Below are positions 16,239-25,280 of a stretch of 50,271 nucleotides of DNA, piece by piece; position 1 is the stretch's first letter, and each line of letters starts with the position of its first letter. Below the pieces are notes generated by a model, which was not told the origin of the DNA, made no database searches, and saw nothing but the letters and a program-made list of their open reading frames with translations. Source of the DNA: an uncultured Anaerolineae bacterium. Lineage in GTDB: Bacteria > Chloroflexota > Anaerolineae > J036 > Brachytrichaceae. The stretch lies in NCBI GenBank assembly GCA_938034415.1, contig CALHLE010000006.1, positions 1-50,271 on the forward strand. The letters are read 5' to 3'. The position numbers and the translations under genes were made by a program.

Positions 16239-17711
16239 GTGATTGACCAGCTTAAAGTATTCTTCACGATCAACGACTCGATCGTGCAATTCGTGCACGG
16301 CCAGGTCTTCTTCTTGCTGGCGGTGATGATGGGCGTGCAGTGGTTCATGCAGCGCAGCCGGCTCGAGCTAGCCCGCGCCCTGCCCTGGCTGGCCGCGTTC
16401 GGCGCGCTGGAAGCGGTCGCCGTGTGGGGCAACGCTTTCATCCCTTTGCAAGAACGCCTGCTGCCGCCGGATACCATTCAGAACCTGCGCTTCCTGCAAT
16501 TGCTGGTGCATCTGTTGACTTTCGCCACATTGCTCGGCTTCGGCCTGCGGCTGAGTGAACCGGCCGTGCCTTCTTGGGCGGCAGTATATGTGCCCCTGGT
16601 GGTGGTGCTCGTCGCGACGGCCATCCTAGCTACCAACCGCGCGCTGACCAGCGGCGTGGACGTGGTCAACAACGCCACAGTCGAAGCGCTGCTGCGCTAC
16701 GCGCTCTGCTTGCCTTCAGCGCTGCTGGTCGCCTATGGCTTGCGCTTGCAAGCCGGCCGCCTGGTCGGCCCGCTCAAGAATCAGCGCCTGATCAGCGTGC
16801 TGCGCGTGGCCGGCTTCGGCTTCATCTTCTACGCGCTGGTAGAGAGCGTGTTCGTGCCGGCAGCGCCGATCTTCCCCGCCAACGTCATTAACACTGAGTT
16901 GCTCTTCGAGGCGACTGGCGTGCCGATCGGCATCTACCGCAGTATCGTCGGCGCCATCATTGCGCTGTTTCTGTTCCTGTCGCTGGACGCCTTCCGGATC
17001 GAGACCGACCGGCTGAACGAGACACTGCAGCGACAGCAATTTCTGATGACCGAGCGCGAACGCATCAGCCGCGACCTGCACGATGGCACAATCCAGTCCA
17101 TTTACGCCGCCGGGTTGATGGTGGACGACGCGCGACACACGATTGAACAATTGGCTGCGCAATCCCACAACGGCGCCGGCCCGCTGGTCGAACGCGCGCG
17201 GGAACAATTGGGCGCGGTGTTGTCGGTGCTGAACAAGACCAACGAGGAGATACGCAGCTACATCTACGATCTGCGCCGCTCGGTGGCCGGAGATGAAGAC
17301 CTGGCGCGCGGCTTGCTCGACATCGTGACCGAGTTTCGGATCCGCACCGCGATCCCCACCGACTGGAATGTCGAGGGGTGCGGCAAGGTCCATTTCTCCC
17401 CTGAGCAGCGCCAGCATATCTACCAAATCGTGCGTGAAGCGCTGAGCAACATTGCCCGGCACGCCTCGGCTACGCACGCCCAGGTGGAGTTGCGCTACGA
17501 CAACTGCGATGACCGCTCCGGCGCACGGGTTGTGCAGGTGAAAATTCGTGATAACGGTCGGGGCGTCGTCCAGCCGGCTATACGCGCTGGGCGCGGACTG
17601 CTCAATATGCGCGAGCGCGCCGCGCTGCTGAACGCGGACTTCGATCTGGAAAGCGAGCCGGGCAGAGGCACAACGGTAACTTTGGTGATAAAACAGTTGG
17701 ACGACAAGTGA
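16239..17711 (+). CDS. Sensor histidine kinase, LuxR/NarL-type partner (HisKA_3)
   Basis: A 490-residue membrane kinase. The first 260 residues are strongly hydrophobic with about seven membrane segments and no recognised sensor fold. Then comes a coiled linker ([18 protein letters not shown]), the dimerisation and phosphoacceptor box [21 protein letters not shown] with H281, and the ATPase domain with [19 protein letters not shown] (N-box), DNGRGV and [11 protein letters not shown] (G-box). The start codon is GTG at 16239. It ends 1 nt before the response-regulator gene at 17713, so the two form one unit. What it senses is unknown. Confidence 0.92.
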   Translation: MIDQLKVFFTINDSIVQFVHGQVFFLLAVMMGVQWFMQRSRLELARALPWLAAFGALEAVAVWGNAFIPLQERLLPPDTIQNLRFLQLLVHLLTFATLLGFGLRLSEPAVPSWAAVYVPLVVVLVATAILATNRALTSGVDVVNNATVEALLRYALCLPSALLVAYGLRLQAGRLVGPLKNQRLISVLRVAGFGFIFYALVESVFVPAAPIFPANVINTELLFEATGVPIGIYRSIVGAIIALFLFLSLDAFRIETDRLNETLQRQQFLMTERERISRDLHDGTIQSIYAAGLMVDDARHTIEQLAAQSHNGAGPLVERAREQLGAVLSVLNKTNEEIRSYIYDLRRSVAGDEDLARGLLDIVTEFRIRTAIPTDWNVEGCGKVHFSPEQRQHIYQIVREALSNIARHASATHAQVELRYDNCDDRSGARVVQVKIRDNGRGVVQPAIRAGRGLLNMRERAALLNADFDLESEPGRGTTVTLVIKQLDDK

Positions 17712-17712
17712 T

Positions 17713-18366
17713 ATGGCGAGGTTGCGCTTGATCTTAGTGGACGATCACGAAGTGGTGCGGATTGGACTGCGCACGTTGTTGGCGCGCCACCCTGACTTCG
17801 AGGTCGTGGATGAGGCGGCGACCGGTCAGGAGGCCGTGCGCAAAGCGCTAATGCACCGGCCGGACATCGTCATCATGGATGTCCGGCTGAGCGGCATGAG
17901 CGGCATCGAAGCCTGCCGCGAGATCACCCAAGCCGCGCCCAACATCAAGGTGATCATGCTCACGTCCTATGGCGACGACGACACGTTATTCGAGAGCATC
18001 GCCGCCGGCGCATCGGGCTATGTGCTCAAGCAAATCGGCAGCGATGAGCTGATCCGCTCGATCGAGAACGTGGGGCGGGGCGAGGCGTCGCTCGACCCAA
18101 CGACGACCTCGCGGGTGTTTGCCCGCATGCGCGAGATCGCTCGCAAGCGCGAAGAGAGCGCGTTTGCGCTGCTCACCGAGCAGGAGCTGCGCGTGCTGGC
18201 GCATCTGGCCGAAGGTCGCACCAATCGCGAGATCGCCGACATCCTGGTGTTGGGCGAAGGCACGGTGCGCAACTATGTCAGCAGCATCTTTGCCAAGCTG
18301 CACGTGAACAACCGCGCGGAGGCAGCGGCTTACGCCGCGGCGCACAACATTCGAGATTACCTGTAG
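17713..18366 (+). CDS. NarL/FixJ-family response regulator
   Basis: A 217-residue two-domain regulator: receiver domain (acidic DDHE near residues 10-13, phospho-acceptor D56 in [10 protein letters not shown], conserved Lys in GYVLKQIG) and a C-terminal LuxR-type HTH ([45 protein letters not shown]). It is the cognate partner of the kinase at 16239, with only a 1-nt gap. Target genes are not evident. The aldehyde dehydrogenase gene 41 bp downstream could be one or could simply be cotranscribed. Confidence 0.94.
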   Translation: MARLRLILVDDHEVVRIGLRTLLARHPDFEVVDEAATGQEAVRKALMHRPDIVIMDVRLSGMSGIEACREITQAAPNIKVIMLTSYGDDDTLFESIAAGASGYVLKQIGSDELIRSIENVGRGEASLDPTTTSRVFARMREIARKREESAFALLTEQELRVLAHLAEGRTNREIADILVLGEGTVRNYVSSIFAKLHVNNRAEAAAYAAAHNIRDYL

Positions 18367-18407
18367 CCGCGAAACGCGCCCAGCGCGCATTTCGCCCCTT
18401 AACTGTT

Positions 18408-19865
18408 ATGGAGAAACTGCACTACATCAACGGGCAATTTACCCGAGGCGTCAGCACGGAGGTCATCGCTGTGGACAACCCGGCCAATGGCCAAATCATC
18501 GGCCATGTGCCGCTGGGCACGCCGGAAGATGTGGACGCTGCTGTGCGAGCGGCCAAAGATGCGTTCGACGCCTGGAAGCGCGTCAGCGCCAGCGAGAAGG
18601 CCGAGCTATTGCACGAAGCCAGCCGCAAGATGCGCGCCCACGCCCACGAGATCATTGAGCTGCTCACGCGCGAGGAGGGCAAACCCCTTAGCGAGAACGA
18701 GGAGGAGGTCGTCTGGACCTATTCGACCTTCGACTACTACGCCGAACTAGGCCGGCATTCGCGCGGCCGCGTGTTGCCAAGCACCGAGGACGGTGTGCTG
18801 AACATGGTGATCAAGGAGCCATACGGTGTGGTGGGTTGCATCGTGCCGTGGAACTATCCGCTGCTGTTGCTAGCTTGGAAGGTCGCGCCGGCGCTGGCTG
18901 CCGGCAACACCGTCGTCATCAAGCCCAGCGAGATGACGCCGCTCACCGCGCTGCAACTGTGCGAAGTCGCCTTCGACCATCTGCCGCCCGGCGTGGTCAA
19001 CGTGGTGACGGGCGATGGACGCACCGGCGAAGCGCTGGTGCGCCACCCAGACGTGCCGATGATCGCCTTCACCGGCTCGCTGAGCACCGGTCAAAAGATC
19101 GCCAGCATTGCTGCGCCGATGATGAAGAAGACGCACTTCGAGCTGGGCGGCAAAGACGCCTTCGTGATCGCCGATGACGCCGATCCCGCGCTGGCCGCGC
19201 GCGCCGTGGCCTACGCCGCGCTGATCAACGCCGGCCAGGTATGCACCAGCACCGAGCGCGTCTACGTGCCGCAGCGCCTGGCGGCGCACTTCACCGATCA
19301 ACTGGTGGACTTGGTGAAGTCACTCCGCCTGGGCGACGGCATGGACGCCGATACCGACATCGGCCCGATGATCGGCGACAAGTACCGGCAGAAGGTCATG
19401 GATCACATCGCCGATGCCAAAGCCAAAGGCGCCCGCGTGCTGACCGGTGGGCGCGCGCCGGATCGCCCCGGCTACTTCCACGAACCTACGGTCTTGGTTG
19501 ACGTGAACCACAGCATGAAAATCATGACCGAAGAGACGTTCGGGCCGGTCATCCCCTTGATGACCTACGACAATTTCGAGGAAGCGATCCGCCTGGCCAA
19601 CGACAGCATCTATGGCCTGGGCGCGTGCCTCTACACCAGCGACGCCAAAAAGGCCCGCCGCTTCTTCGAGGATGTGAAGGCCGGCACGATCTGGATCAAC
19701 GACCCGTTGACCGACAACTATGCCGGGCCGTTTGGCGGAATGAAGTACACCGGCGGCGGGCGCGAGTTGGGCGAAGAGGGGCTGGACGAGTTCCGCGAGA
19801 CCAAGCACGTGCACTGGGACATCGAGGCGCGGCCCAAGCCGTGGTGGCTGCCGTATCACAAATAG
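18408..19865 (+). CDS. NAD(P)-dependent aldehyde dehydrogenase
   Basis: A 485-residue member of the ALDH superfamily, oxidising an aldehyde to its acid. Visible: VPWNYPLLLLAWKVAPALAAGNTVVIKPSE (nucleotide site), the Rossmann-type FTGSLSTGQ, catalytic Glu in FELGGKDAF, and catalytic Cys in GQVCTSTERVYV (about residue 285). The mix of features is closest to betaine-aldehyde or 4-aminobutyraldehyde dehydrogenases, but substrate cannot be assigned. It follows a two-component system on the same strand. The reading frame is uninterrupted and full length. Confidence 0.9.
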   Translation: MEKLHYINGQFTRGVSTEVIAVDNPANGQIIGHVPLGTPEDVDAAVRAAKDAFDAWKRVSASEKAELLHEASRKMRAHAHEIIELLTREEGKPLSENEEEVVWTYSTFDYYAELGRHSRGRVLPSTEDGVLNMVIKEPYGVVGCIVPWNYPLLLLAWKVAPALAAGNTVVIKPSEMTPLTALQLCEVAFDHLPPGVVNVVTGDGRTGEALVRHPDVPMIAFTGSLSTGQKIASIAAPMMKKTHFELGGKDAFVIADDADPALAARAVAYAALINAGQVCTSTERVYVPQRLAAHFTDQLVDLVKSLRLGDGMDADTDIGPMIGDKYRQKVMDHIADAKAKGARVLTGGRAPDRPGYFHEPTVLVDVNHSMKIMTEETFGPVIPLMTYDNFEEAIRLANDSIYGLGACLYTSDAKKARRFFEDVKAGTIWINDPLTDNYAGPFGGMKYTGGGRELGEEGLDEFRETKHVHWDIEARPKPWWLPYHK

Positions 19866-19969
19866 GTCGTCCACGAGCGACGCGCGCGGCAGTTGCGCAG
19901 TCGCGTGTAACACGCAGCGCTAAGCGCCTTGAGTCTTTGCGGCTTTGTGATAAAAACGCGAGTGCAACG

Positions 19970-20389
19970 ATGCTGAAGTACAACCTGCTACACCCTGAAA
20001 TCCTCGAAGCGCTCGGTGGGGCCGGCCACGGCTCCAAAATCCTCATCGCCGATGGCAACTACCCATTCAGCACGCGAGCGCATCCTGCAGCGCGGCGCGT
20101 ATATCTCAACTTGGCGCCGGGCTTGGTGAATGCCGTGGATGTGCTGCGCGTGTTGGTGGGAGCAATCCCCATCGAGGCCGCCGACGTCATGCTCACGGCT
20201 GAAGGCAAGGAAGCGCCCATCATCGCCGAGTTCCGGGCGTTGCTCCCGGAGGGCGTACCGGTGCACGGACATGACCGTTTTGCGTTCTATGATCTGTGCC
20301 GCGACCCCGACACGGCGCTGGTCATCGCCACCGGCGAACAGCGCGTTTACGCTAACATCCTGCTCACGGTCGGCGTGGTGAAGCCGTGA
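19970..20389 (+). CDS. RbsD/FucU-family sugar mutarotase-like protein
   Basis: A 139-residue protein of the RbsD/FucU fold, whose members interconvert pyranose and furanose or alpha and beta anomers of ribose or fucose. The family's N-terminal MLKYNLLHPEILEALGGAGHGSKILIADGNYPF contains the conserved H and D, and the C-terminal YANILLTVGVVKP the conserved Tyr and Asn. Start at 19970, since the longer frame begins inside the aldehyde dehydrogenase gene. The substrate is likely fucose or another hexose because of the C-terminal pattern, but this is inference. Separate from the ALDH gene by about 100 bp. Confidence 0.85.
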   Translation: MLKYNLLHPEILEALGGAGHGSKILIADGNYPFSTRAHPAARRVYLNLAPGLVNAVDVLRVLVGAIPIEAADVMLTAEGKEAPIIAEFRALLPEGVPVHGHDRFAFYDLCRDPDTALVIATGEQRVYANILLTVGVVKP

Positions 20390-20439
20390 GCTTGGGGCGC
20401 CCGATGTGGGAAGCGCATCGGGCGCCTTGCCTTCATCAC

Positions 20440-20889
20440 CTACTTGCTAGCCTCTTTGGCCGTGTTCTCGTACTTGGTCGGGCACTGCAACAGCAACGCG
20501 TCGGGCGAATTACCGGCGTAGAACTTGCCGTCGCTGTTCACTTTGCCGGTGACGATCGCGCGCGCTTCGTGCATCAGCGTGTCGGGCTTCACCCCGCGAT
20601 ACACCACTCGGACGCGCTGCGCGTCGGGAAGGTTAGCGGCGAGATCTTCGCGCGCGTGCACGACGTCGAACTCCAAATGCAGCGAATTGGGGTCGTAAAC
20701 GATGCTATCGCCGACCACCCAGCCGATCAACTTGAGCGACCGATCCGGCGCGATCTGGCCGGCGCGCTGCTTGGCCAACAGGTCGTTGACCTGCACCTCC
20801 ATGCTGCTGTTGCCCATAATGGTGAAGACCATCACGGCGATCACCGCTGCGATTATTAGGCCGATGCCGAACACGAATTTGGGTTTCAT
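20440..20889 (-). CDS. ccmE: CcmE-type haem chaperone, CxxxY variant
   Basis: A 149-residue protein: an N-terminal membrane anchor (residues 5-25) and a beta-barrel OB domain (SLKLIGWVVGDSIVYDP, RVRVVYRGVKPDTLMHEARAIVTGKVN). At the C-terminus it has LLLQCPTKYEN, with C136 and Y140, instead of the classical HxxxY haem-binding site. CcmE proteins carrying Cys in place of His occur in archaea and some anaerobes. They take haem from CcmC and hand it to apocytochrome c. No other ccm gene is in the window. Convergent with the RbsD/FucU gene. Confidence 0.85.
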   Translation of the reverse strand: MKPKFVFGIGLIIAAVIAVMVFTIMGNSSMEVQVNDLLAKQRAGQIAPDRSLKLIGWVVGDSIVYDPNSLHLEFDVVHAREDLAANLPDAQRVRVVYRGVKPDTLMHEARAIVTGKVNSDGKFYAGNSPDALLLQCPTKYENTAKEASK

Positions 20890-20992
20890 CTGCCACCTCT
20901 TCTGCGTTAACCATTGTATGCAATCGGGCTGAGACGCAAGTGAGTTTCATCACGCCATCCGCAGAACGTTTGATGGGTTCTCCAAGTCGGAC

Positions 20993-22288
20993 TCATGGCC
21001 GCCAGAGCGTGCCGTCAGGCAGCCGGCTCTGCGTCCAGTAGATCACGCCGCCCTTGAACTGTCCCGTATCGCCGTGGATGGGGTATTTCGCTGCTAGTTT
21101 CTCGTCAATGTCGATGCCTAGGCCGGGCTTATCGTTTGCATAAAGGTAGCCGTCGCGCAGCTCTGGGCAGCCGGGGAACACCTCCGGCAGCGGGTCGGGG
21201 AAGCCGCTGAACTCCTGGATGCCGAAGTTGTGCAGGTGCAGGTCGAGGTGCACGTTGGCCGCGTGGCCCACCGGCGACACATCCCCCGGCCCGTGCCAGG
21301 CCGTGCGCACGCCGAAGGCCTCGCACAGCGCTGCCAGCTTGCGCGCCGGCGTGATTCCGCCAATGGCGCTGATGTGCACGCGGATGAAGTCAATCAACTG
21401 TTCGGTGATCAGCGGCTTCCACTCCAGCGGATGGGTGAACAACTCGCCCATTGCCAGCGGCACGGTAGCGTGTTGCCGGATTCGCCGGAACCACTCGATG
21501 TCCTCTGGTGCCAGGGCATCTTCCAAGAAGAAGAGCCGATAGGGTTCCAATCGCTTCGCGAAGCGCATCGCTTCGACCGGGGGCAGGCGCTCGTGCACGT
21601 CGTGCAGCAGCGGCGTCTCGAACCCAATTCGGCTGCGGACGTAGTCGAACATCTTCTCGACCGACAGCACGTACACGTCCGGGTCGTAGTATTCGCCCGG
21701 CAGCGCTCCTTCGGGGCTGCGCGCCTGACCCTTAATGCCGCCGTATACGCCGACGTTGTTGTAGGGTTTCTCCTGCGCGCGCCTGCCGAGGGCTTCATCT
21801 TGCTTGGCCAGCCCGCCATAGCCGCCGAGCTGGCAGCGGATGTACATGATGCCCTGCTCCTTGAGGCGATAGACGTTGTCTAGCACTTCCTGTGGGTCGC
21901 GTCCGTCGGCGTGGCGATAGACGGCTACGCCGTCCCGGCTTTTGCCGCCCAGCAAGTCGTAGAGCGGCATGTTCGCCAGTTTGCCCTTGATGTCCCACAG
22001 CGCTTGATCCACGCCGCTGATGGCGTTGTTCAGCGCCGGCCCATTGCGCCAGTAGCTGTTCTGGTAGCACAGTTGCCAGATGTCCTCGATGCGCGCAACA
22101 TCGCGACCGAGCAACAGCGGCTTGAGATAGTCCTCGACTGCCGCTTTGACCAGCGTGAGGCGTTGGGTAAAGGTGGCGCACCCGACGCCGTATAAGCCGG
22201 CATCGGAGGTTTCGACTTTGACCACGGCCAGGCCGATGCCAGCCGGCGCGGTCAGGATGCATTTGACGTTCGTGATCGTGATTGGCAT
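20993..22288 (-). CDS. Enolase-superfamily mannonate dehydratase-like protein (RspA/ManD family)
   Basis: A 431-residue acid-sugar dehydratase-like enzyme. The N-terminal capping domain includes SYWRNGPALNNAISGVDQALWDIKGKLANMPLYDLLGGKSR. The barrel shows metal ligands in HDVHERLPP, FLEDALAPED and MGELFTHPLEW, and WHGPGDVSPVGHAANVHLDL near the end. These match the ManD/RspA subgroup, which dehydrates D-mannonate or related sugar acids. Some members have lost high activity. Start 22288 (MPITITNV) is chosen over 22381, because the family begins with this strand. Substrate not proven. The gene lies downstream of the sulfur-relay operon but is separated by a strong hairpin, so it is probably its own unit. 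Confidence 0.85.
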   Translation of the reverse strand: MPITITNVKCILTAPAGIGLAVVKVETSDAGLYGVGCATFTQRLTLVKAAVEDYLKPLLLGRDVARIEDIWQLCYQNSYWRNGPALNNAISGVDQALWDIKGKLANMPLYDLLGGKSRDGVAVYRHADGRDPQEVLDNVYRLKEQGIMYIRCQLGGYGGLAKQDEALGRRAQEKPYNNVGVYGGIKGQARSPEGALPGEYYDPDVYVLSVEKMFDYVRSRIGFETPLLHDVHERLPPVEAMRFAKRLEPYRLFFLEDALAPEDIEWFRRIRQHATVPLAMGELFTHPLEWKPLITEQLIDFIRVHISAIGGITPARKLAALCEAFGVRTAWHGPGDVSPVGHAANVHLDLHLHNFGIQEFSGFPDPLPEVFPGCPELRDGYLYANDKPGLGIDIDEKLAAKYPIHGDTGQFKGGVIYWTQSRLPDGTLWRP

Positions 22289-22342
22289 AGAACAATCCGC
22301 TCCAACCTGATTAAACGCGATGCCCGCCACAAAGCAACAGTT

Positions 22343-22373
22343 CGGGTGGCGAAGGGGCTGCCTTCGCCACCCG
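22343..22373 (-). terminator. Strong hairpin between the sulfur operon and the dehydratase gene
   Basis: Perfect 13-bp stem: CGGGTGGCGAAGG (22343-22355) and CCTTCGCCACCCG (22361-22373), with loop GGCTG. No clear T-run on either strand, so it may act as a 3' stabilising hairpin or an imperfect terminator rather than a classic one. Confidence 0.55.
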
Positions 22374-22423
22374 ATAAGCATCTCTGGATGGGCGCTGAGC
22401 CTGGTCGTTTGCCGCGCCGAGCG

Positions 22424-22927
22424 TCAGATGAAGATGATCTGCGCGCCGTCGGTCATGTCAATGAAGTCGGCAGCGGTGACGATGCCGGCCACGCCGTCCA
22501 CGAAGTCCTCCGGCTTCAGCCCCATCATGTCCACCGAGAGCTTGCACGCATAGAGCTTGGCGCCGCCGTCCACCAACATCTGCAGATATTCGCTCACCGG
22601 CGGCACACCCAGGGCCTGCATTTTGTCCTTCATCAGCTTGGTGGCCAGCGCGGTCATGCCGGGCAATACGCCGACTACATTGGGGATGCCGGCGTTGTCG
22701 GCGCGAATGCCCATCATGCTCATCTTCATGCTGGTGTTGCCGACTGGGGCGATCTCCAGATGGTCCTGGCGCGATTTGCGGATAATGTCCAGCCCCCAGA
22801 ACGTGAAGAAAATCGTCACGTCTATGCCGTTGCCCAGCGCCGCCCAGCCCATCACCAGCGCCGGATAGGCCATGTCAAGCGTGCCTTTGGAGCAGATGAA
22901 GGCCATTTTGCGCGTTTCGTCCGTCAT
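22424..22927 (-). CDS. DsrE/DsrF/DrsH-like sulfur-relay protein
   Basis: A 167-residue protein of the DsrE-like family, whose members accept persulfide on a conserved Cys. The N-terminus MAFICSKGTLDMAYPALVMGWAALGNGIDVTIFFTFWGL has the first Cys, and LYACKLSVDMMGLKPEDF contains the conserved second Cys at about residue 127. No membrane segment is strong enough to call. It follows the TusE/DsrC-like gene by 15 bp and ends the operon that starts with the PocR-type regulator. With those partners it likely carries sulfane sulfur in the cytosol. Exact donor and acceptor are not shown by the sequence. Confidence 0.87.
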   Translation of the reverse strand: MTDETRKMAFICSKGTLDMAYPALVMGWAALGNGIDVTIFFTFWGLDIIRKSRQDHLEIAPVGNTSMKMSMMGIRADNAGIPNVVGVLPGMTALATKLMKDKMQALGVPPVSEYLQMLVDGGAKLYACKLSVDMMGLKPEDFVDGVAGIVTAADFIDMTDGAQIIFI

Positions 22928-22942
22928 TCCGAGCCTCCTTCG

Positions 22943-23263
22943 TTACACGCATCCTTCTGGCTTGCCCAGCCCTGCGATGTGCGCCACCTTTTTGGCTGGC
23001 CCTTTGGGGAAGAGCGCGAACATTTCCTTCGTGCTGATGCCCGTGCCAGCGGTGATCTGCCGCAGCGTCGGCGAACGCCCGTTCACGGCGTTCTGGCGGC
23101 ACCACTCGATCACCTTCCAATGCTCCGGCGTCAGCTCCGCGATGCCCTCTTCCTTCGCAATTTCGACTGCGATCTCTTTCGTCCATTCGTCCGGCGAGAG
23201 CAGGAAACCCTCCTCGTTCACCTGAACGGTCTTGCCTGAGATTACTCGCGTGGTCATATTCAC
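22943..23263 (-). CDS. TusE/DsrC-family sulfur-carrier protein
   Basis: A 106-residue protein. The family features are GFLLSPDEWTKEIAVEIAKEEGI, ELTPEHWKVIEWCRQN, and a C-terminal KPEGCV with C105 the penultimate residue. DsrC proteins of dissimilatory sulfur metabolism have a second Cys about 11 residues earlier, in ACKIAGL. Here that position reads VAHIAGL, so only the terminal Cys is present. Such one-Cys members act as TusE-like carriers rather than trisulfide-forming DsrC. Neighbours (DsrE-like, DUF1641, SQR-like) place it in a persulfide relay. Confidence 0.9.
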   Translation of the reverse strand: MNMTTRVISGKTVQVNEEGFLLSPDEWTKEIAVEIAKEEGIAELTPEHWKVIEWCRQNAVNGRSPTLRQITAGTGISTKEMFALFPKGPAKKVAHIAGLGKPEGCV

Positions 23264-23311
23264 CTCCTAGCCAGGCGCAACTTGCAACCTGTCACTTGTC
23301 ACCGATAACGC

Positions 23312-24034
23312 CTATTTCGATTCAGTCGTCTGCGCGCCGATGCTGCTGAGCATGCGCATGGTGAGCGCTAGGCCGCGCCGCACGTTCGGGTCGCGCATCT
23401 GCTTCAGGAGCGCACGATACGAAATGTCCACCGGCTCGCTCGCCTCTTGTTCCGCCAGCGTGACGGTGTTGCGCAGGAAGTTCATCACTTCCGGCTGCGT
23501 CATCTCCTTCACCGTGCGCAGGATGAGCACGATGTTGTCGCCGAGCTGTTTGACATCCTCCTCGGTAAACGATGTGACGATGTTGTCCACGATGCGCAGG
23601 CCGCCCTTCAAGAAGGCGAAGTAGCCTTTGCGCTCGGCTTCGGCCAGCGCGTCGGATGCCCGGGCGAAGGCGTTATTGCCGATCGGCGCGACGACTTCGG
23701 CCAGGTCGCCCAGGCTCTCGAGTTGCTCGAGCAACCGCTCGATGTTCGGGCCGTTGCGCAGCAGCCGCTTCAGCAGGCGCAGCAAGTCGGCCAGATCCGC
23801 GGCGTCTTGCACCTCTTCGAGTTGCGCAGCGGAAAGATGCAAGGCTTCCTTGAGGATGGGCGTCAGGTCGTGCATCAGCTCGGCGCGCGCCTGGCGCTCG
23901 TGCGCTGCGGCCTGCGCTTGCTCGGTCAGATATTGCACCTGCGCGGTCAGTGCGTCTATCTTGCGGTTCAGCTCGGCAAGCGCTGCCGCGCCGTCGGTCG
24001 CCGCGGTGCCGTTTTGGATCAACTCGTTCTTCAT
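23312..24034 (-). CDS. DUF1641-family protein
   Basis: A 240-residue protein with a coiled-coil N-terminus (LNRKIDALTAQVQYLTEQAQAAAHERQ) and the DUF1641 core, FTEEDVKQLGDNIVLILRTVKEMTQPEVMNFLRNTVTL. DUF1641 proteins are often encoded next to SQR-like flavoproteins and formate dehydrogenase-like subunits, and their role is unknown. Here it lies 10 bp downstream of the SQR-like gene, in the same unit. It has no Cys pair or membrane segment, so it may be a scaffold or membrane-peripheral subunit. Confidence 0.87.
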   Translation of the reverse strand: MKNELIQNGTAATDGAAALAELNRKIDALTAQVQYLTEQAQAAAHERQARAELMHDLTPILKEALHLSAAQLEEVQDAADLADLLRLLKRLLRNGPNIERLLEQLESLGDLAEVVAPIGNNAFARASDALAEAERKGYFAFLKGGLRIVDNIVTSFTEEDVKQLGDNIVLILRTVKEMTQPEVMNFLRNTVTLAEQEASEPVDISYRALLKQMRDPNVRRGLALTMRMLSSIGAQTTESK

Positions 24035-24044
24035 GTCACCCTCC

Positions 24045-25280
24045 TCAGTTGAGGCGATGCTTGCCGGCCATGCTCATCAGCGCCGGCAGGGGCAGCGGCT
24101 TGCCTTTCAGCAGGATGTGCCAGTACATCCAGCGGAACATCAGCTTGCCCCAGTGGTTCATCTCCGACTCTTCCAACAATGTAAACGGCCCGACGCCGGG
24201 CAACGGATAGCGGCCGGGCAGTGGCTCCACGTCGTAGTTGAAGTCAATCAGCAGCGCTTTGCCGAAGCCCGATTCGATAAAGCAATTGGCGTGCCCATCG
24301 AACTTGTGCGGCATTTCCAATCCATCAGCGTAGTGGACGAAGTTCTCGGCAAAACACTCCACGGCGAAGTGCGCCGTCGAGCCGGCCTTGGACGCCGGCA
24401 AGGCCGCCGCATCGCCCAGCGCAAACACGTTCGGATACTTCGGCGAGACAAAGGTGTGCTTGTCCACCGGCACATAGTTCAGCGCATCGCCCATGCCGGA
24501 GCGCGCGATCGCCTCGTCGCCCATGTTGAGAGGTATGCTCACCAGCAAGTCGTAGGCCACCTCCTGCTCGTCATACGAGATGATCTTCTTCGCGTCTGGC
24601 TCGACGCGCTCGATCATGAAGTCCGGCACTACCCGGATGCCCTTCTCGTCCAGCATGGTGCCCAGCAGCTTAGAGGCGATTGGCTTGGTGAACGCGCCGG
24701 AGAGCGGCGTGGCGTAGATCAACTCGACGCGGTCGCGCATGCCGCGCTCGCGGAAGAACCAGTCGGCCAACATCAGGAACTCCAGCGGGGCCACCGGACA
24801 CTTGATCGGGTTGTCCACCACGTTCACCACCAGCCGGCCGCCCGGCCACGCGCGCAGGTGTTGCGCGAGGGCCAGCGCGCCTTCCAGCGTGTAGAAGTCG
24901 TGGATGGAGCGACGCCACTCGTGCTCGGTTAGGCCGGGCGTCTGATCGGGGCGGATATGCGCGCCGGTGGCGATGACCAGGAAGTCGTAGTCGAGAGGAC
25001 TTCCGTCTCCGGCCAGCCGCACGCGATTGCGCTCCGGTTCAATCGCCTCTATCGGCGAGAGGATCAGTTCGACGCCAGGCGGAATGAAATCGCGTCGCGG
25101 CTTCACCACATCGCGCTTGCCGTAGATGCCGAACGGGATGAAGAGAAAGCCGGGCTGATAGTAGTGCGTCTCGCTCCGGTCTACGAGGGTGATCTTCCAG
25201 CCATCATCCAGCAGGTGGCTGAGTCGGTTGGCAACCATGGTGCCGGCTGTGCCGGCGCCTAAGATCAGTAGTTTCTTCAT
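24045..25280 (-). CDS. SQR-like FAD-dependent sulfide:quinone oxidoreductase
   Basis: A 411-residue flavoprotein. N-terminal FAD loop GAGTAGTMVANRL, ATG motif VIATGAHIRPD, a second nucleotide region, and the FAD-ribityl motif VFALGDAAALPASK. C161 in NPIKCPVAPLEF matches a conserved redox Cys of the sulfide:quinone oxidoreductase family. Further Cys in AVECFAENF and HANCFIESG may form the rest of the persulfide site. The enzyme would oxidise sulfide at the membrane and feed electrons to quinone, with the sulfane sulfur passed to the Tus/DsrE-type partners. Start at 25280 has GGAGG immediately before it; its ATG overlaps the stop of the upstream regulator (ATGA). A longer frame to 25496 overlaps that regulator. 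Confidence 0.9.
   Translation of the reverse strand: MKKLLILGAGTAGTMVANRLSHLLDDGWKITLVDRSETHYYQPGFLFIPFGIYGKRDVVKPRRDFIPPGVELILSPIEAIEPERNRVRLAGDGSPLDYDFLVIATGAHIRPDQTPGLTEHEWRRSIHDFYTLEGALALAQHLRAWPGGRLVVNVVDNPIKCPVAPLEFLMLADWFFRERGMRDRVELIYATPLSGAFTKPIASKLLGTMLDEKGIRVVPDFMIERVEPDAKKIISYDEQEVAYDLLVSIPLNMGDEAIARSGMGDALNYVPVDKHTFVSPKYPNVFALGDAAALPASKAGSTAHFAVECFAENFVHYADGLEMPHKFDGHANCFIESGFGKALLIDFNYDVEPLPGRYPLPGVGPFTLLEESEMNHWGKLMFRWMYWHILLKGKPLPLPALMSMAGKHRLN

Noticed and set aside
19866-19969. Short sequence GCGCCTTGAGTCTTTGCGGC-type repeat before the RbsD/FucU gene
   Set aside because: Similar intergenic words occur in many genomes, but only one copy is visible here and no structure supports a feature.
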